From Clostridia bacterium (GTDB lineage Bacteria > Bacillota > Clostridia > Christensenellales > UBA1242), in the NCBI GenBank assembly GCA_017473795.1, contig JAFUJE010000075.1:1-13588 (forward strand): a stretch of 13,588 bases of DNA. Reading direction: 5' to 3'. Below are positions 1-6,251 of this stretch, piece by piece (position 1 is the stretch's first letter; every line of letters starts with the position of its first letter). Made by a program: the position numbers and the translations under genes. Below the pieces are notes generated by a model that worked only from the letters and a program-made list of their open reading frames with translations, was not told where the DNA came from and searched no databases.

Positions 1-144
1 GGCTAAGAGCATTGCAACAACCAAAGCCAAAATTGTGGAAAAGAATTGTAATACGCAGCGGATTAAACCTAAGCGTGTACAAACGATTAAGTTGATAAGA
101 ATGATAACCCCAACAACCAGGTCGGCAATTAAACCTGCTTTCAT
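1..144 (-). CDS. CvpA-like membrane protein, N-terminal part (cut by window edge)
   Basis: The minus strand reads open from an ATG at 144-142 to the window edge, giving 48 residues that begin MKAGLIADLVVGVIILINL. There are two hydrophobic stretches (about residues 5-23 and 30-48) separated by a short turn with C-T-R-L-G-L-I-R. A hydrophobic helix, a G-x-I-R turn and a second helix is the usual start of CvpA/colicin V production family proteins, which are small inner-membrane proteins of poorly defined role. The start is supported by a full-consensus promoter whose -10 ends 6 nt before the ATG; there is no Shine-Dalgarno site, so the mRNA is probably leaderless. The gene is divergent from parB across the parS block. 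The family call is tentative because only the N-terminus is visible; any small multi-pass membrane protein remains possible. Confidence 0.55.
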   Translation of the reverse strand, partial: MKAGLIADLVVGVIILINLIVCTRLGLIRCVLQFFSTILALVVAMLLA

Positions 145-150
145 GTATCT

Positions 151-180
151 ATTATAGACCTACCTGTCGAGTTTTGTCAA
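151..180 (-). promoter_or_regulatory. Consensus promoter of the cvpA-like gene, leaderless type
   Basis: On the minus strand there is a perfect -35 TTGACA (180-175), an 18-nt spacer and a perfect -10 TATAAT (156-151). Six bases later comes the ATG (144). Transcription would start at or next to the A of the ATG, leaving no room for a ribosome binding site. This is the clearest example of a layout repeated at several other genes in the window. Confidence 0.85.
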
Positions 181-208
181 TACACTATTGGCGGTGAAAT
201 GTAGAAAT

Positions 209-224
209 TGTTTAACGTTAAACA
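209..224. promoter_or_regulatory. parS: parS-like site 1 (perfect palindrome)
   Basis: TGTTTAACGTTAAACA, a perfect 16-bp palindrome that extends to 24 bp of perfect symmetry (205-228). It matches the classic parS TGTTTCACGTGAAACA at 14 of 16 positions, differing at positions 6 and 11. It is presumed to be a ParB loading site because parB lies downstream. Confidence 0.88.
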
Positions 225-317
225 ATTTGCAAAATTATTAATTAAAACCGTTTGTTGATTGTGTTTTTTAGGTGTGGTTTATTGCATATAAATAATGATG
301 GTATGGTTTGGATAAAA

Positions 318-333
318 TGTTTAACGTTAAACT
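318..333. promoter_or_regulatory. parS: parS-like site 2
   Basis: TGTTTAACGTTAAACT, identical to site 1 except for the last base. The symmetric core of 14 bp is intact. Confidence 0.82.
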
Positions 334-374
334 TTTTTGAAATAAATAATTTTGATGTGCCAATATGGACGGAT

Positions 375-390
375 TGTTTAACGTCAAACA
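375..390. promoter_or_regulatory. parS: parS-like site 3
   Basis: TGTTTAACGTCAAACA. One half-site carries C instead of T at position 11; the ATTG/CAAT flanks of site 1 are kept. Confidence 0.85.
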
Positions 391-427
391 ATTTATATGA
401 AAAGCGTTCCGTTTATGTAAGGCTTAT

Positions 428-443
428 TGTTTAACGTCAAACA
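428..443. promoter_or_regulatory. parS: parS-like site 4
   Basis: TGTTTAACGTCAAACA, identical to site 3 and with the same ATTG/CAAT flanks. Confidence 0.85.
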
Positions 444-495
444 ATTTTCTTTCGCTAGTTTTGTATTCATTTAACCAAATATAATTATTCCTAAT

Positions 496-511
496 TGTTT
501 AACGTTAAACA
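496..511. promoter_or_regulatory. parS: parS-like site 5
   Basis: TGTTTAACGTTAAACA, identical to site 1 over all 16 bases. Confidence 0.87.
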
Positions 512-746
512 TTTTTTAGGTTAAATTGTTGGTGATAAACCCACCGAGTTATTTACAAGCTAAATGTTAAAAACTTAGCACCGGCTTTCTTGTGTTGTTT
601 GCGGGTGGCTGTGGGTATGTAGGTTTTGCTGTAAAAGTTGTTTACATTATGAATGTTAATAACTAATTACCGTATATTTCGTATAAATTATTAACCAAAT
701 TTTTTGCTGGTAAGCAAATGGGTATTTTGTGGATTGATTGATAAAT

Positions 747-762
747 TGTTTGACGTTAAACA
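747..762. promoter_or_regulatory. parS: parS-like site 6, next to the parB promoter
   Basis: TGTTTGACGTTAAACA with ATTG/CAAT flanks. It carries G at position 6, the mirror image of the C at position 11 in sites 3 and 4. It ends 5 bp upstream of the proposed parB -35 hexamer, so ParB bound here could touch RNA polymerase and regulate its own gene. Confidence 0.85.
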
Positions 763-767
763 ATTGA

Positions 768-796
768 TTGCTTTTTTTGTTAAAGATGATTACAAT
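768..796 (+). promoter_or_regulatory. parB promoter, leaderless type
   Basis: -35 TTGCTT (768-773), 17-nt spacer and -10 TACAAT (791-796), then six bases and the parB ATG at 803. No Shine-Dalgarno sequence lies before the ATG. The -35 is weak but the -10 is good, and the spacing to the ATG equals that of the cvpA-like gene. Confidence 0.6.
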
Positions 797-802
797 TTAA
801 AC

Positions 803-1726
803 ATGGCAGAAAAAAAATTAGGAAAAGGTTTGGGGGCTTTGTTTGGTAATATCGTATTAGACGATGAATTAACACCAATCAATGAACCTACAGAAAAAGA
901 ACAACAAAAAACTGTAAAAAGCGTTAATCAAGAAGTTAATGATGATGGCGTACAACAAATTGCGATTGCAATGATTGATAATAATGTTGACCAACCACGT
1001 AAAGTTTTTAACCAAGAAGCCTTGCGTGAATTAGCGGAAAGTATTCAAACGTATGGTGTCGTACAACCAATTTTGGTAACACCGGTAGGCAACCGCTTTA
1101 TGATTGTGGCGGGTGAACGTCGTTGGCGTGCCGCACGTATGGCAGGTTTAGTAGAAATTCCTGCTGTGATTAAAAAGTTTAATCCGAAACAAATTGCCGA
1201 AATTGCGATTATTGAAAACTTACAACGTGCCGATTTGAATGAAATTGAATTGGCTTTGGGAATTAAAAAGTTAATGGACGAACACAAATTGACCCAAGAA
1301 AAAGTGGCAGAGCGTTTGTCAAAGCCACGCAGTACGATTGCAAATTCCTTGCGTCTGTTAAGTTTGCCACAAGAAATTCAACAGTACATTAGCAAGCAAG
1401 AATTGACGGCTGGTCATGCGATTCGTTTATTGGGTGTGGCTGATGAACAAAAACAAATTGAATATGCACGCCGTGCTGTAAACGAAAACTTGTCCGTGCG
1501 TGCCTTGGGCGAGTTGATTGAAGGTAAGATGCCAACCTTTGCGTCGGGAAAATCTAAACCTGCCAAAGCCCCTGAAATCCGTGAACAAGAAAAAATCTTG
1601 TCTCGTGCGATTGGTACTAAAGTTAAAATTGATGGTACTTTGGAACGGGGTAAGGTCGTTATCGCTTATTATGCCGCAGAAGAATTGGAAAGAGTGGTAA
1701 ATTACTTGAAAAACCACAAGATATAG
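803..1726 (+). CDS. parB: Chromosome-partitioning protein ParB (Spo0J type)
   Basis: This 307-residue CTP-dependent DNA clamp loads at parS and spreads along origin-proximal DNA to organise and segregate it with ParA and SMC. The ATG at 803 gives the typical ParB start (MAEKKLGKGLGALFG). An in-frame upstream start at 704 would add 33 atypical residues running through parS site 6 and the promoter, so I reject it. Visible motifs are DQPRKVF (about 63-69), the nucleotide box GERRWRA (104-110), the ENLQRADLNEIE box (138-149) and the helix-turn-helix (about 163-190, ending in NSLRLLSLP). The C-terminal dimerisation segment ends in a helical region. Length is normal for the family. The gene comes before parA, the reverse of the common soj-spo0J order, and has its own leaderless-type promoter. 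Confidence 0.97.
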   Translation: MAEKKLGKGLGALFGNIVLDDELTPINEPTEKEQQKTVKSVNQEVNDDGVQQIAIAMIDNNVDQPRKVFNQEALRELAESIQTYGVVQPILVTPVGNRFMIVAGERRWRAARMAGLVEIPAVIKKFNPKQIAEIAIIENLQRADLNEIELALGIKKLMDEHKLTQEKVAERLSKPRSTIANSLRLLSLPQEIQQYISKQELTAGHAIRLLGVADEQKQIEYARRAVNENLSVRALGELIEGKMPTFASGKSKPAKAPEIREQEKILSRAIGTKVKIDGTLERGKVVIAYYAAEELERVVNYLKNHKI

Positions 1727-1761
1727 TATTACCACATAACATAAGCCACTATATTTTGTGG
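1714..1761. repeat. 14-bp inverted repeat between parB and parA
   Basis: The arms at 1714-1727 and 1748-1761 (CCACAAGATATAGT and ACTATATTTTGTGG) pair over 14 positions with one G-U, around a 20-base loop. The left arm contains the parB stop codon. Only a short AT-rich tail follows, with no clean T-run, so this is not a textbook terminator. It may slow transcription, protect or process the parB 3' end, or be a protein site. Confidence 0.65.
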
Positions 1762-1805
1762 ATTATTAAAAATATGGCAGAAAACTGGTAAAAATTAACG
1801 GAATA

Positions 1806-1837
1806 TGTTATGCTGAAAAGGTAAAAAGCAAAAGGAG
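1806..1837 (+). promoter_or_regulatory. parA promoter (extended -10) and Shine-Dalgarno site
   Basis: An extended -10, TGTTATGCT (1806-1814), lies upstream of a clear Shine-Dalgarno AAAGGAG (1831-1837), 11 nt before the parA ATG. No good -35 is present, which the TG extension could offset. The leader would be about 28 nt, unlike the leaderless layout of parB. Confidence 0.5.
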
Positions 1838-1848
1838 TTCAAAAAGAA

Positions 1849-2622
1849 ATGGGAAAAGTCGTTGCAGTAGCACTACAAAAAGGCGGGGTTGGGAAGACTA
1901 CCACCTGTATTAATTTGGCTGCATACTTAGCACATGATTTAGGAAAAAAAGTTTTAATTGTGGATTTCGATCCGCAACATAATGCCAGCAGTGGTGTCGG
2001 TGTTGAAGTTACTGATAAAACTGTTTCGGTTTATAATGTAATGTGTGACCAAGTTGATCCGACCGATGCGATTCAATTAACTTCGGTCAAAGGCTTGGAA
2101 ATTTTACCAGCGACTCAAGATTTAGTCGGTGCCGAAATTGAATTGGTACGCATGAGTGGTCGTGAACAAATTTTGCGAAATTGCTTGAATAAAATTAAGG
2201 ATAGTTATGATTATATCTTTATTGACTGTCCACCGACTTTGACGTTGCTGACGGTTAATGCTTTGACGGCAGCCGATACGGTAATTATTCCGATTCTGTG
2301 TGAATACTTTGCGTTGGAAGGTATCAGCCAATTAGTGCGTGCTATCCGTTTGGTGAAGAAACAAGGCTTGAACCCGAACATTGATATTGAAGGTGTGTTG
2401 GTAACAATGATGACTCATAACCTATTGACACAACAAGTGCAAGCCGAATTGTTAAAATTCTTTGGTCGTAAAGTTTTCAACACTAAAATTCCACGTAACG
2501 TACGTTTGGCGGAAGCACCCAGTTACGGGAAACCAATTTGTCTTTATGATGCCAAATGTCCGGGCGCAAAAGCTTACCGTGAATTGGCGTTTGAATTTAT
2601 GAAGAGGCAACGTACCGAATGA
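1849..2622 (+). CDS. parA: Chromosome-partitioning ATPase ParA (Soj type)
   Basis: This 257-residue deviant-Walker ATPase dimerises on ATP, binds the nucleoid non-specifically and is stimulated by ParB to move origin regions. Visible motifs are the Walker A KGGVGKTTT (11-19) with both lysines, the A' motif VDFDPQ (39-43, followed by HNAS rather than the commoner GNAS) and Walker B DYIFIDCPP (121-129, Asp126). The CEYFALEGISQL segment and the late KIPRNVRLAEAPSYGKP segment are typical of Soj/ParA. There is no N-terminal DNA-binding extension, so it is the chromosomal short type. The start follows a good Shine-Dalgarno. Its stop overlaps the dnaX start (ATGA), so it heads the parA-dnaX-ybaB-gltX run. 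Confidence 0.97.
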   Translation: MGKVVAVALQKGGVGKTTTCINLAAYLAHDLGKKVLIVDFDPQHNASSGVGVEVTDKTVSVYNVMCDQVDPTDAIQLTSVKGLEILPATQDLVGAEIELVRMSGREQILRNCLNKIKDSYDYIFIDCPPTLTLLTVNALTAADTVIIPILCEYFALEGISQLVRAIRLVKKQGLNPNIDIEGVLVTMMTHNLLTQQVQAELLKFFGRKVFNTKIPRNVRLAEAPSYGKPICLYDAKCPGAKAYRELAFEFMKRQRTE

Positions 2623-3629
2623 GCACGAATGTAAAATCATTTTACCGGGTATATCGTCCCAAAACTTTCCACGAAGTCGTCGGACAAGAATTTATTACTA
2701 AGACTTTAAGTAATCAAATTGCCAGCCAAAAAATTGGACACGCTTATTTATTTTGTGGTACCCGAGGCACAGGAAAAACTTCGGTCGCTAAGATTTTTGC
2801 CGATGCAGTGAATTGTGAAAATTTCCATGATGGTCAAGTTTGTGGCAAATGTGCTTGGTGCCAAAGTCCAAATAAAACGATGGACGTTTTTGAAATTGAT
2901 GCTGCCAGCAATAACGGTGTTGATGCAGTGCGTGATTTAATTGAAAGCGTTAAATATCCACCAGTGGTCGGAAAATATAAAGTGTATATTATCGACGAGG
3001 TGCATATGTTTTCTGGGGCTGCGTTTAATGCTTTGTTAAAAACCTTGGAAGAACCACCAGCACACGTCATTTTTGTGTTGGCAACTACCGAACCACATAA
3101 ATTATTGCCAACGGTGCAAAGTCGTTGCTTGCGTTTTAATTTCCAAAATGTGGCTCTGGGTGAGATTGAAAAAGTGGTTAAAAAAGTTTTCCAAAACGAA
3201 AAGTTGACGGCAGATGATGCGGCGGTTAACTTGATTGCAAAAGAAGGTCAAGGCAGTGTGCGTGATGCTTTGTCTTTTGCGGATACCGTGGCGGCATATT
3301 GTGGACAAGAGCCAATTACAGTAGCGGCTATCAATCGGGTGGTTGGTGGCTTAGATGCGAATATTTTTGCAACATTGGTAGCGCAAATTGTGGCTACGGA
3401 TACCAAAGGTGTGCGGGAAACCGTAAACCAAATTTTTAACAGTTCGACCGGAACGGCACGCATTTTGGCGGGAACTTTGGCGGCGATTAAAGATGCTTAT
3501 GTGAAAGAAGCCAAACCACGTTTAGCAACAGCGTTACGTATTTTTGCTAATTTGGAAACCACTTTGAAATATGCAAATGACCCGCACGGTTATTTTGAAA
3601 CGGCGGCTTTGGTGGCTTGCGGGGCTTAA
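2619..3629 (+). CDS. dnaX: DNA polymerase III clamp-loader ATPase (DnaX domains I-III; split gene)
   Basis: This 336-residue motor subunit of the clamp loader opens and places the sliding clamp. Visible motifs are Walker A GTRGTGKTS (about 47-55), a zinc module of four cysteines (NC followed by VCGKCAWC), Walker B YIIDEVHMF, sensor 1 LATTEPHK, the SRC motif (QSRCLRF) and sensor 2 GSVRDAL. The domain III end (NLETTLKYANDPHGYFETAALVACGA, read in two parts) corresponds to the place where other DnaX proteins enter a linker. The ORF stops there with TAA, overlapping the next ATG as TAATG. The tau tail is encoded separately, so this product resembles E. coli gamma but is shorter. It starts inside the parA stop codon (ATGA), with GAGG about 11 nt upstream. 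Confidence 0.95.
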   Translation: MSTNVKSFYRVYRPKTFHEVVGQEFITKTLSNQIASQKIGHAYLFCGTRGTGKTSVAKIFADAVNCENFHDGQVCGKCAWCQSPNKTMDVFEIDAASNNGVDAVRDLIESVKYPPVVGKYKVYIIDEVHMFSGAAFNALLKTLEEPPAHVIFVLATTEPHKLLPTVQSRCLRFNFQNVALGEIEKVVKKVFQNEKLTADDAAVNLIAKEGQGSVRDALSFADTVAAYCGQEPITVAAINRVVGGLDANIFATLVAQIVATDTKGVRETVNQIFNSSTGTARILAGTLAAIKDAYVKEAKPRLATALRIFANLETTLKYANDPHGYFETAALVACGA

Positions 3630-3940
3630 TGGCAGACCAAAATTTAGAAGCCGTCTGGGTTAAAATTTTACGGACTTTGCGGGAAAATAAAAGATTTGCT
3701 CTGTTTGGTTTGCTTAGTAATATGGACGATGTGGCAATGCGGGACGGTCAAATTTTTATGCATACCCATAACGAAGCCGAAAAAAAGATGTTAAAGCAAT
3801 ATTTGAAAACTTTGCAAGAAATGGCTGGTACCGCTGTGCAGTTGGTAGTGGAAGATAACACTGTGGTTGTCCAAGATGATAATCAAGAATATGTGACACG
3901 CTTAAAGGAAATATTTGGCGACAAGGTTGAAATCGTGTAA
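3629..3940 (+). CDS. Separate DnaX (tau) C-terminal domain protein
   Basis: This ORF of 103 residues starts at the ATG of TAATG, directly coupled to the end of the dnaX ATPase ORF. It lies one base back in frame (-1). The pattern V-W-x-K-I-L-R-T-L-R-E-N-K, then a mixed alpha/beta part, then a tail VTRLKEIFGDKVEIV resembles the C-terminal domain of Bacillota DnaX, where that tail normally ends the fused protein. The domain is known to connect the clamp loader to the polymerase in other bacteria; here it would have to act in trans or rejoin by binding. A TTG start at 3617 is possible but less likely. A base-call error fusing the two ORFs cannot be excluded, but no homopolymer lies at the junction and the TAATG overlap is tidy. 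Confidence 0.8.
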   Translation: MADQNLEAVWVKILRTLRENKRFALFGLLSNMDDVAMRDGQIFMHTHNEAEKKMLKQYLKTLQEMAGTAVQLVVEDNTVVVQDDNQEYVTRLKEIFGDKVEIV

Positions 3941-3949
3941 ACTATATTT

Positions 3950-4252
3950 ATGAGAAATTTTTCAATGGGTAACAACGGACAAATGGCGAACTTGATGAAA
4001 CAAGCCGAAGCCATGCAAAAACAAATGGAAAAAACCAAAGCCGAATTGGCAGAAACTGCAGTGGAAGCAACTGTCGGCGGTGGTATGGTAACTGCTTCGA
4101 TGTCGGGTGCTTACGAATTATTGGACTTGCACATTAAACCCGAAGTCGTGGATCCTGATGATGTGGAAACTACCGAAGATTTGGTTATTGCGGTGATTAA
4201 TGAATGTTTGCGTCAGGTAACGGAGTTGCGTAATGAAAAATTACCACTCTAA
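3950..4252 (+). CDS. ybaB: YbaB/EbfC family nucleoid-associated protein
   Basis: This protein of 100 residues belongs to a small DNA-binding family, usually encoded next to dnaX and recR, that binds DNA as a dimer. The N-terminal helix NLMKQAEAMQKQMEKTKAEL, the following VEATVGGGMVTASMSGAYEL strand region and the acidic DPDDVETTEDLVIAVINE segment follow the family pattern. The length is normal. The ATG at 3950 is used because it is the first after the dnaX tail; an ATG at 3965 (MGNNGQ) is an alternative. No Shine-Dalgarno is visible. A possible -10 TAAACT (3938-3943) ends 6 nt before the ATG with TTGGCG 17 nt further up, which would fit a leaderless start, but this is weak. recR, the usual next gene, is absent and gltX follows. 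Confidence 0.92.
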   Translation: MRNFSMGNNGQMANLMKQAEAMQKQMEKTKAELAETAVEATVGGGMVTASMSGAYELLDLHIKPEVVDPDDVETTEDLVIAVINECLRQVTELRNEKLPL

Positions 4253-5678
4253 CCGTAAGCCGGACGGCTATCGTATTGCCCCCAGTCCAACGGGTTATGT
4301 TCATCTTGGTACGGTGGGTATGGCAGTGGTAAATTCTTATCTGGCTCGCCAAAGCGGTGGACGTTTTTATCTGCGCATTGAAGATACGGATAGTAAACGT
4401 TATGTCGCCGATGCGATTGAAAAGATGAACCAAACTTTTGATTTTTTTGACATTAAATTTGCGGAAACTTATGTACAAAGTGAAAGGGCTGCAATTTACC
4501 AACAGTATGCTTTGGATTTGGTCAAGCAAGGTAAGGCTTATTATTGTTTCTGTACCGAAGATGATTTAGCCACTATGCGGGAGCAACAAGTAAAAAATAA
4601 TGAACCAACGGGCTATTATGGTCAATATGCTAAGTGCCGTCATCTGAGTCCGGAAGAAGTGCAAAAACGTTTGGACGCCGGACAGCCGTACGTGATTCGT
4701 GCCAACTTTGGCTACCAAGATTGGGGCGAACGCATTACTTTTACCGATGCCGGTCGTGGCGAAATTGCTTTACCGCCACAAGTGAATGACCCGATTATTT
4801 TGAAAGCCAATGGTTTGCCTCCTTATAATTTGGCGCACGTGATTGATGATACTTTAATGGGAACGGCTTTAGTTGTGCGTGGGGAAGAATGGTTAATTTC
4901 GACGGCGGAACATATGCAGTTGTGTGATTTGTTGGGATTTCCACGTTTACAATATTTGCATATGCCGACCATTAATATTGAAGAAAATGGTAAAAAACGT
5001 AAATTGTCAAAACGTAAAGACCCACAAGCTTTGGTTATGAACTTGGTTAATGCCGGTTATCCACGTGATGCCATCTTTGAATATCTGTTGACCATTTACA
5101 ACAGTGATTTTGAGTTGTGGCGGACGGCTAACCCATTGGCTCCCTTGACTGATTTTGAATTTAAGATTAGTAAAGTGGGTACTAACAATCCTTTGTTCGA
5201 TTTACCCAAATTTAACGATATTGCGAAAAATGTTTGGGCTCGATACGACCATGCAACTGTGGTTAAAATGTTTAACGCTTGGGATTGGCAAAAATTGCCG
5301 GGAATTAATCCGGTGATTAAAAGTCGGATTGAAGCCATGTTGGGTGTCGAACGTGGTGGCGAACGTCCCCGTAAAGATTTGACGAAGTTGGAAGATATCC
5401 CCGAATTGTATAGTTATGTCTGGGACGATATTCAAGTAGACGGTCAAAACTTGGACGGTACGTTGTTAAAAAAATATGCCACAATTTATGATGCCAACGA
5501 TGATAAAGAAACTTGGTGGCAAAAAATTAAAGATATGGCACCGGATAAACCGGCTTTGCGGAACTTGACCGCTCAAATTCGTTTGGCAGTTACCGGTAAA
5601 ACGAATACGCCAGATTTGTGGTCACTGTGTCGTGTCTTGGGAAATGATTTGGTTAAAGCCCGTTTGACCCGCTGGTAA
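4233..5678 (+). CDS. gltX: Glutamate--tRNA ligase
   Basis: This class I aminoacyl-tRNA synthetase (481 residues) charges tRNA-Glu with glutamate in the cytoplasm. The HIGH-type signature is APSPTGYVHLG (16-26) and the KMSKS-type loop is KLSKR (257-261). LRIEDTD (47-53) contacts the amino acid. A probable zinc site is formed by Cys105, Cys107, Cys135 and His137 (CxC...CxH). The C-terminal helical anticodon-binding part is present, and the length fits bacterial GluRS. The gene overlaps ybaB by 20 bp with a GGAG Shine-Dalgarno 7 nt before the ATG. GTVGMAVVN, where many GluRS have a G-x-x-R-T-A-L-x-N pattern, marks a somewhat divergent copy. Whether it also charges tRNA-Gln cannot be told from sequence. 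Confidence 0.96.
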   Translation: MKNYHSNRKPDGYRIAPSPTGYVHLGTVGMAVVNSYLARQSGGRFYLRIEDTDSKRYVADAIEKMNQTFDFFDIKFAETYVQSERAAIYQQYALDLVKQGKAYYCFCTEDDLATMREQQVKNNEPTGYYGQYAKCRHLSPEEVQKRLDAGQPYVIRANFGYQDWGERITFTDAGRGEIALPPQVNDPIILKANGLPPYNLAHVIDDTLMGTALVVRGEEWLISTAEHMQLCDLLGFPRLQYLHMPTINIEENGKKRKLSKRKDPQALVMNLVNAGYPRDAIFEYLLTIYNSDFELWRTANPLAPLTDFEFKISKVGTNNPLFDLPKFNDIAKNVWARYDHATVVKMFNAWDWQKLPGINPVIKSRIEAMLGVERGGERPRKDLTKLEDIPELYSYVWDDIQVDGQNLDGTLLKKYATIYDANDDKETWWQKIKDMAPDKPALRNLTAQIRLAVTGKTNTPDLWSLCRVLGNDLVKARLTRW

Positions 5679-5692
5679 TTTGCTTTTATAAT
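5664..5692 (+). promoter_or_regulatory. tsaC-murB promoter, leaderless type
   Basis: -35 TTGACC (5664-5669), 17-nt spacer and perfect -10 TATAAT (5687-5692), inside and just after the gltX 3' end. The tsaC ATG at 5700 follows seven bases after the -10, so the predicted transcript begins at the start codon. Confidence 0.8.
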
Positions 5693-5699
5693 AAACACA

Positions 5700-6251
5700 A
5701 TGAAAATTTTTCGTCATCATGAAATTACAAAAATTGCTAACTATGTGCAAGACGGTGGAGTAATTGTTTACCCGACTGATACGGTCTGGGGTATCGGTGG
5801 TAATGCTTTAGATGAAAATGTCGCAAAAAAAGTTAAGGCCATAAAAGGCAAAGCAGTTGATGACAAATTAATTTGGTTGTTGCCTTCGTTAAAAGCCGTG
5901 GAAAAATTTTGCGGTAAAATAACACCGGAAGAACGGAAGATGTTGTTAAAAAAACGCACAACCGTAATTATACAGGGGCAGGCTGTACGGGTAATTCGCA
6001 GTGGTTGGTTGAATTGTTTGTTGACCGCCTGTAGCGTCCCGTTAATTGGTACCAGTGCCAACTTACACGGGGAGCCGGTAATTAAAAGTTGGCGTCAAGG
6101 CGTACGTGTCTTTGCGGAACAAGAGATTGCCGTGGTGCGTGGACGTAAAATTTACCAACCTTTACCCAGTTCTCTGGTGATTTTTGACCAAACACAAAAT
6201 CCACCACAAATGAAGATACTTCGCAATGGTAGTGGCATATCTATGAAATAG
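5700..6251 (+). CDS. tsaC: Threonylcarbamoyl-AMP synthase (TsaC/YrdC family)
   Basis: This enzyme of 183 residues makes threonylcarbamoyl-AMP from threonine, bicarbonate and ATP, the first step of t6A37 formation in ANN-decoding tRNAs. Visible family features are YPTDTVWGIGGNA (24-36), the KAIKGKAVDDKL basic segment (46-57), TTVI strand (87-90) and VPLIGTSANLHGEP (113-126), which lines the active site. It matches the short TsaC form and lacks the extra Sua5 domain. In the basic segment the usual R after KG is K, a mild change. The stop overlaps the murB GTG (TAGTG), indicating coupled translation. Confidence 0.9.
   Translation: MKIFRHHEITKIANYVQDGGVIVYPTDTVWGIGGNALDENVAKKVKAIKGKAVDDKLIWLLPSLKAVEKFCGKITPEERKMLLKKRTTVIIQGQAVRVIRSGWLNCLLTACSVPLIGTSANLHGEPVIKSWRQGVRVFAEQEIAVVRGRKIYQPLPSSLVIFDQTQNPPQMKILRNGSGISMK

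Larger units (their letters stand above)
181..790. other. Non-coding centromere-like block with six parS-type sites
   Basis: About 600 bases of AT-rich DNA lie between the divergent cvpA-like and parB genes with no convincing gene. The stretch holds six near-identical 16-bp palindromes (listed separately) whose centres lie about 109, 57, 53, 68 and 251 bp apart. Between 512 and 746 I see no site and no clear RNA gene, only a G-rich patch around 600-625. Single near-matches to a DnaA box (for example TTTGGATAA at 307-315 and TTATTTACA near 550) are too few to call an origin here. Confidence 0.7.

Noticed and set aside
252-434. 60-residue plus-strand ORF across parS sites 2-4
   Set aside because: No Shine-Dalgarno or leaderless promoter, composition like random AT-rich DNA, and it runs through three parS palindromes.
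704-802. Upstream start adding 33 residues to ParB
   Set aside because: The added residues do not look like ParB, and the stretch holds parS site 6 and the promoter; the family start is at 803.
145-802. Replication origin oriC
   Set aside because: Only single imperfect DnaA-box matches and no box array; the parS cluster alone does not make an origin.
3599-3631. Programmed -1 frameshift joining dnaX and its C-terminal domain
   Set aside because: No in-frame X-XXY-YYZ slippery heptamer in the overlap between the -1 frame opening and the stop; TAATG re-initiation explains it better.
3943-3948. TATATT as -10 for ybaB
   Set aside because: It ends 1 nt before the ATG, so transcription would start inside the gene and lose the start codon.
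5269-5284. Extra parS site inside gltX (TGTTTAACGCTTGGGA)
   Set aside because: Only the left half matches; the right half is not symmetric.
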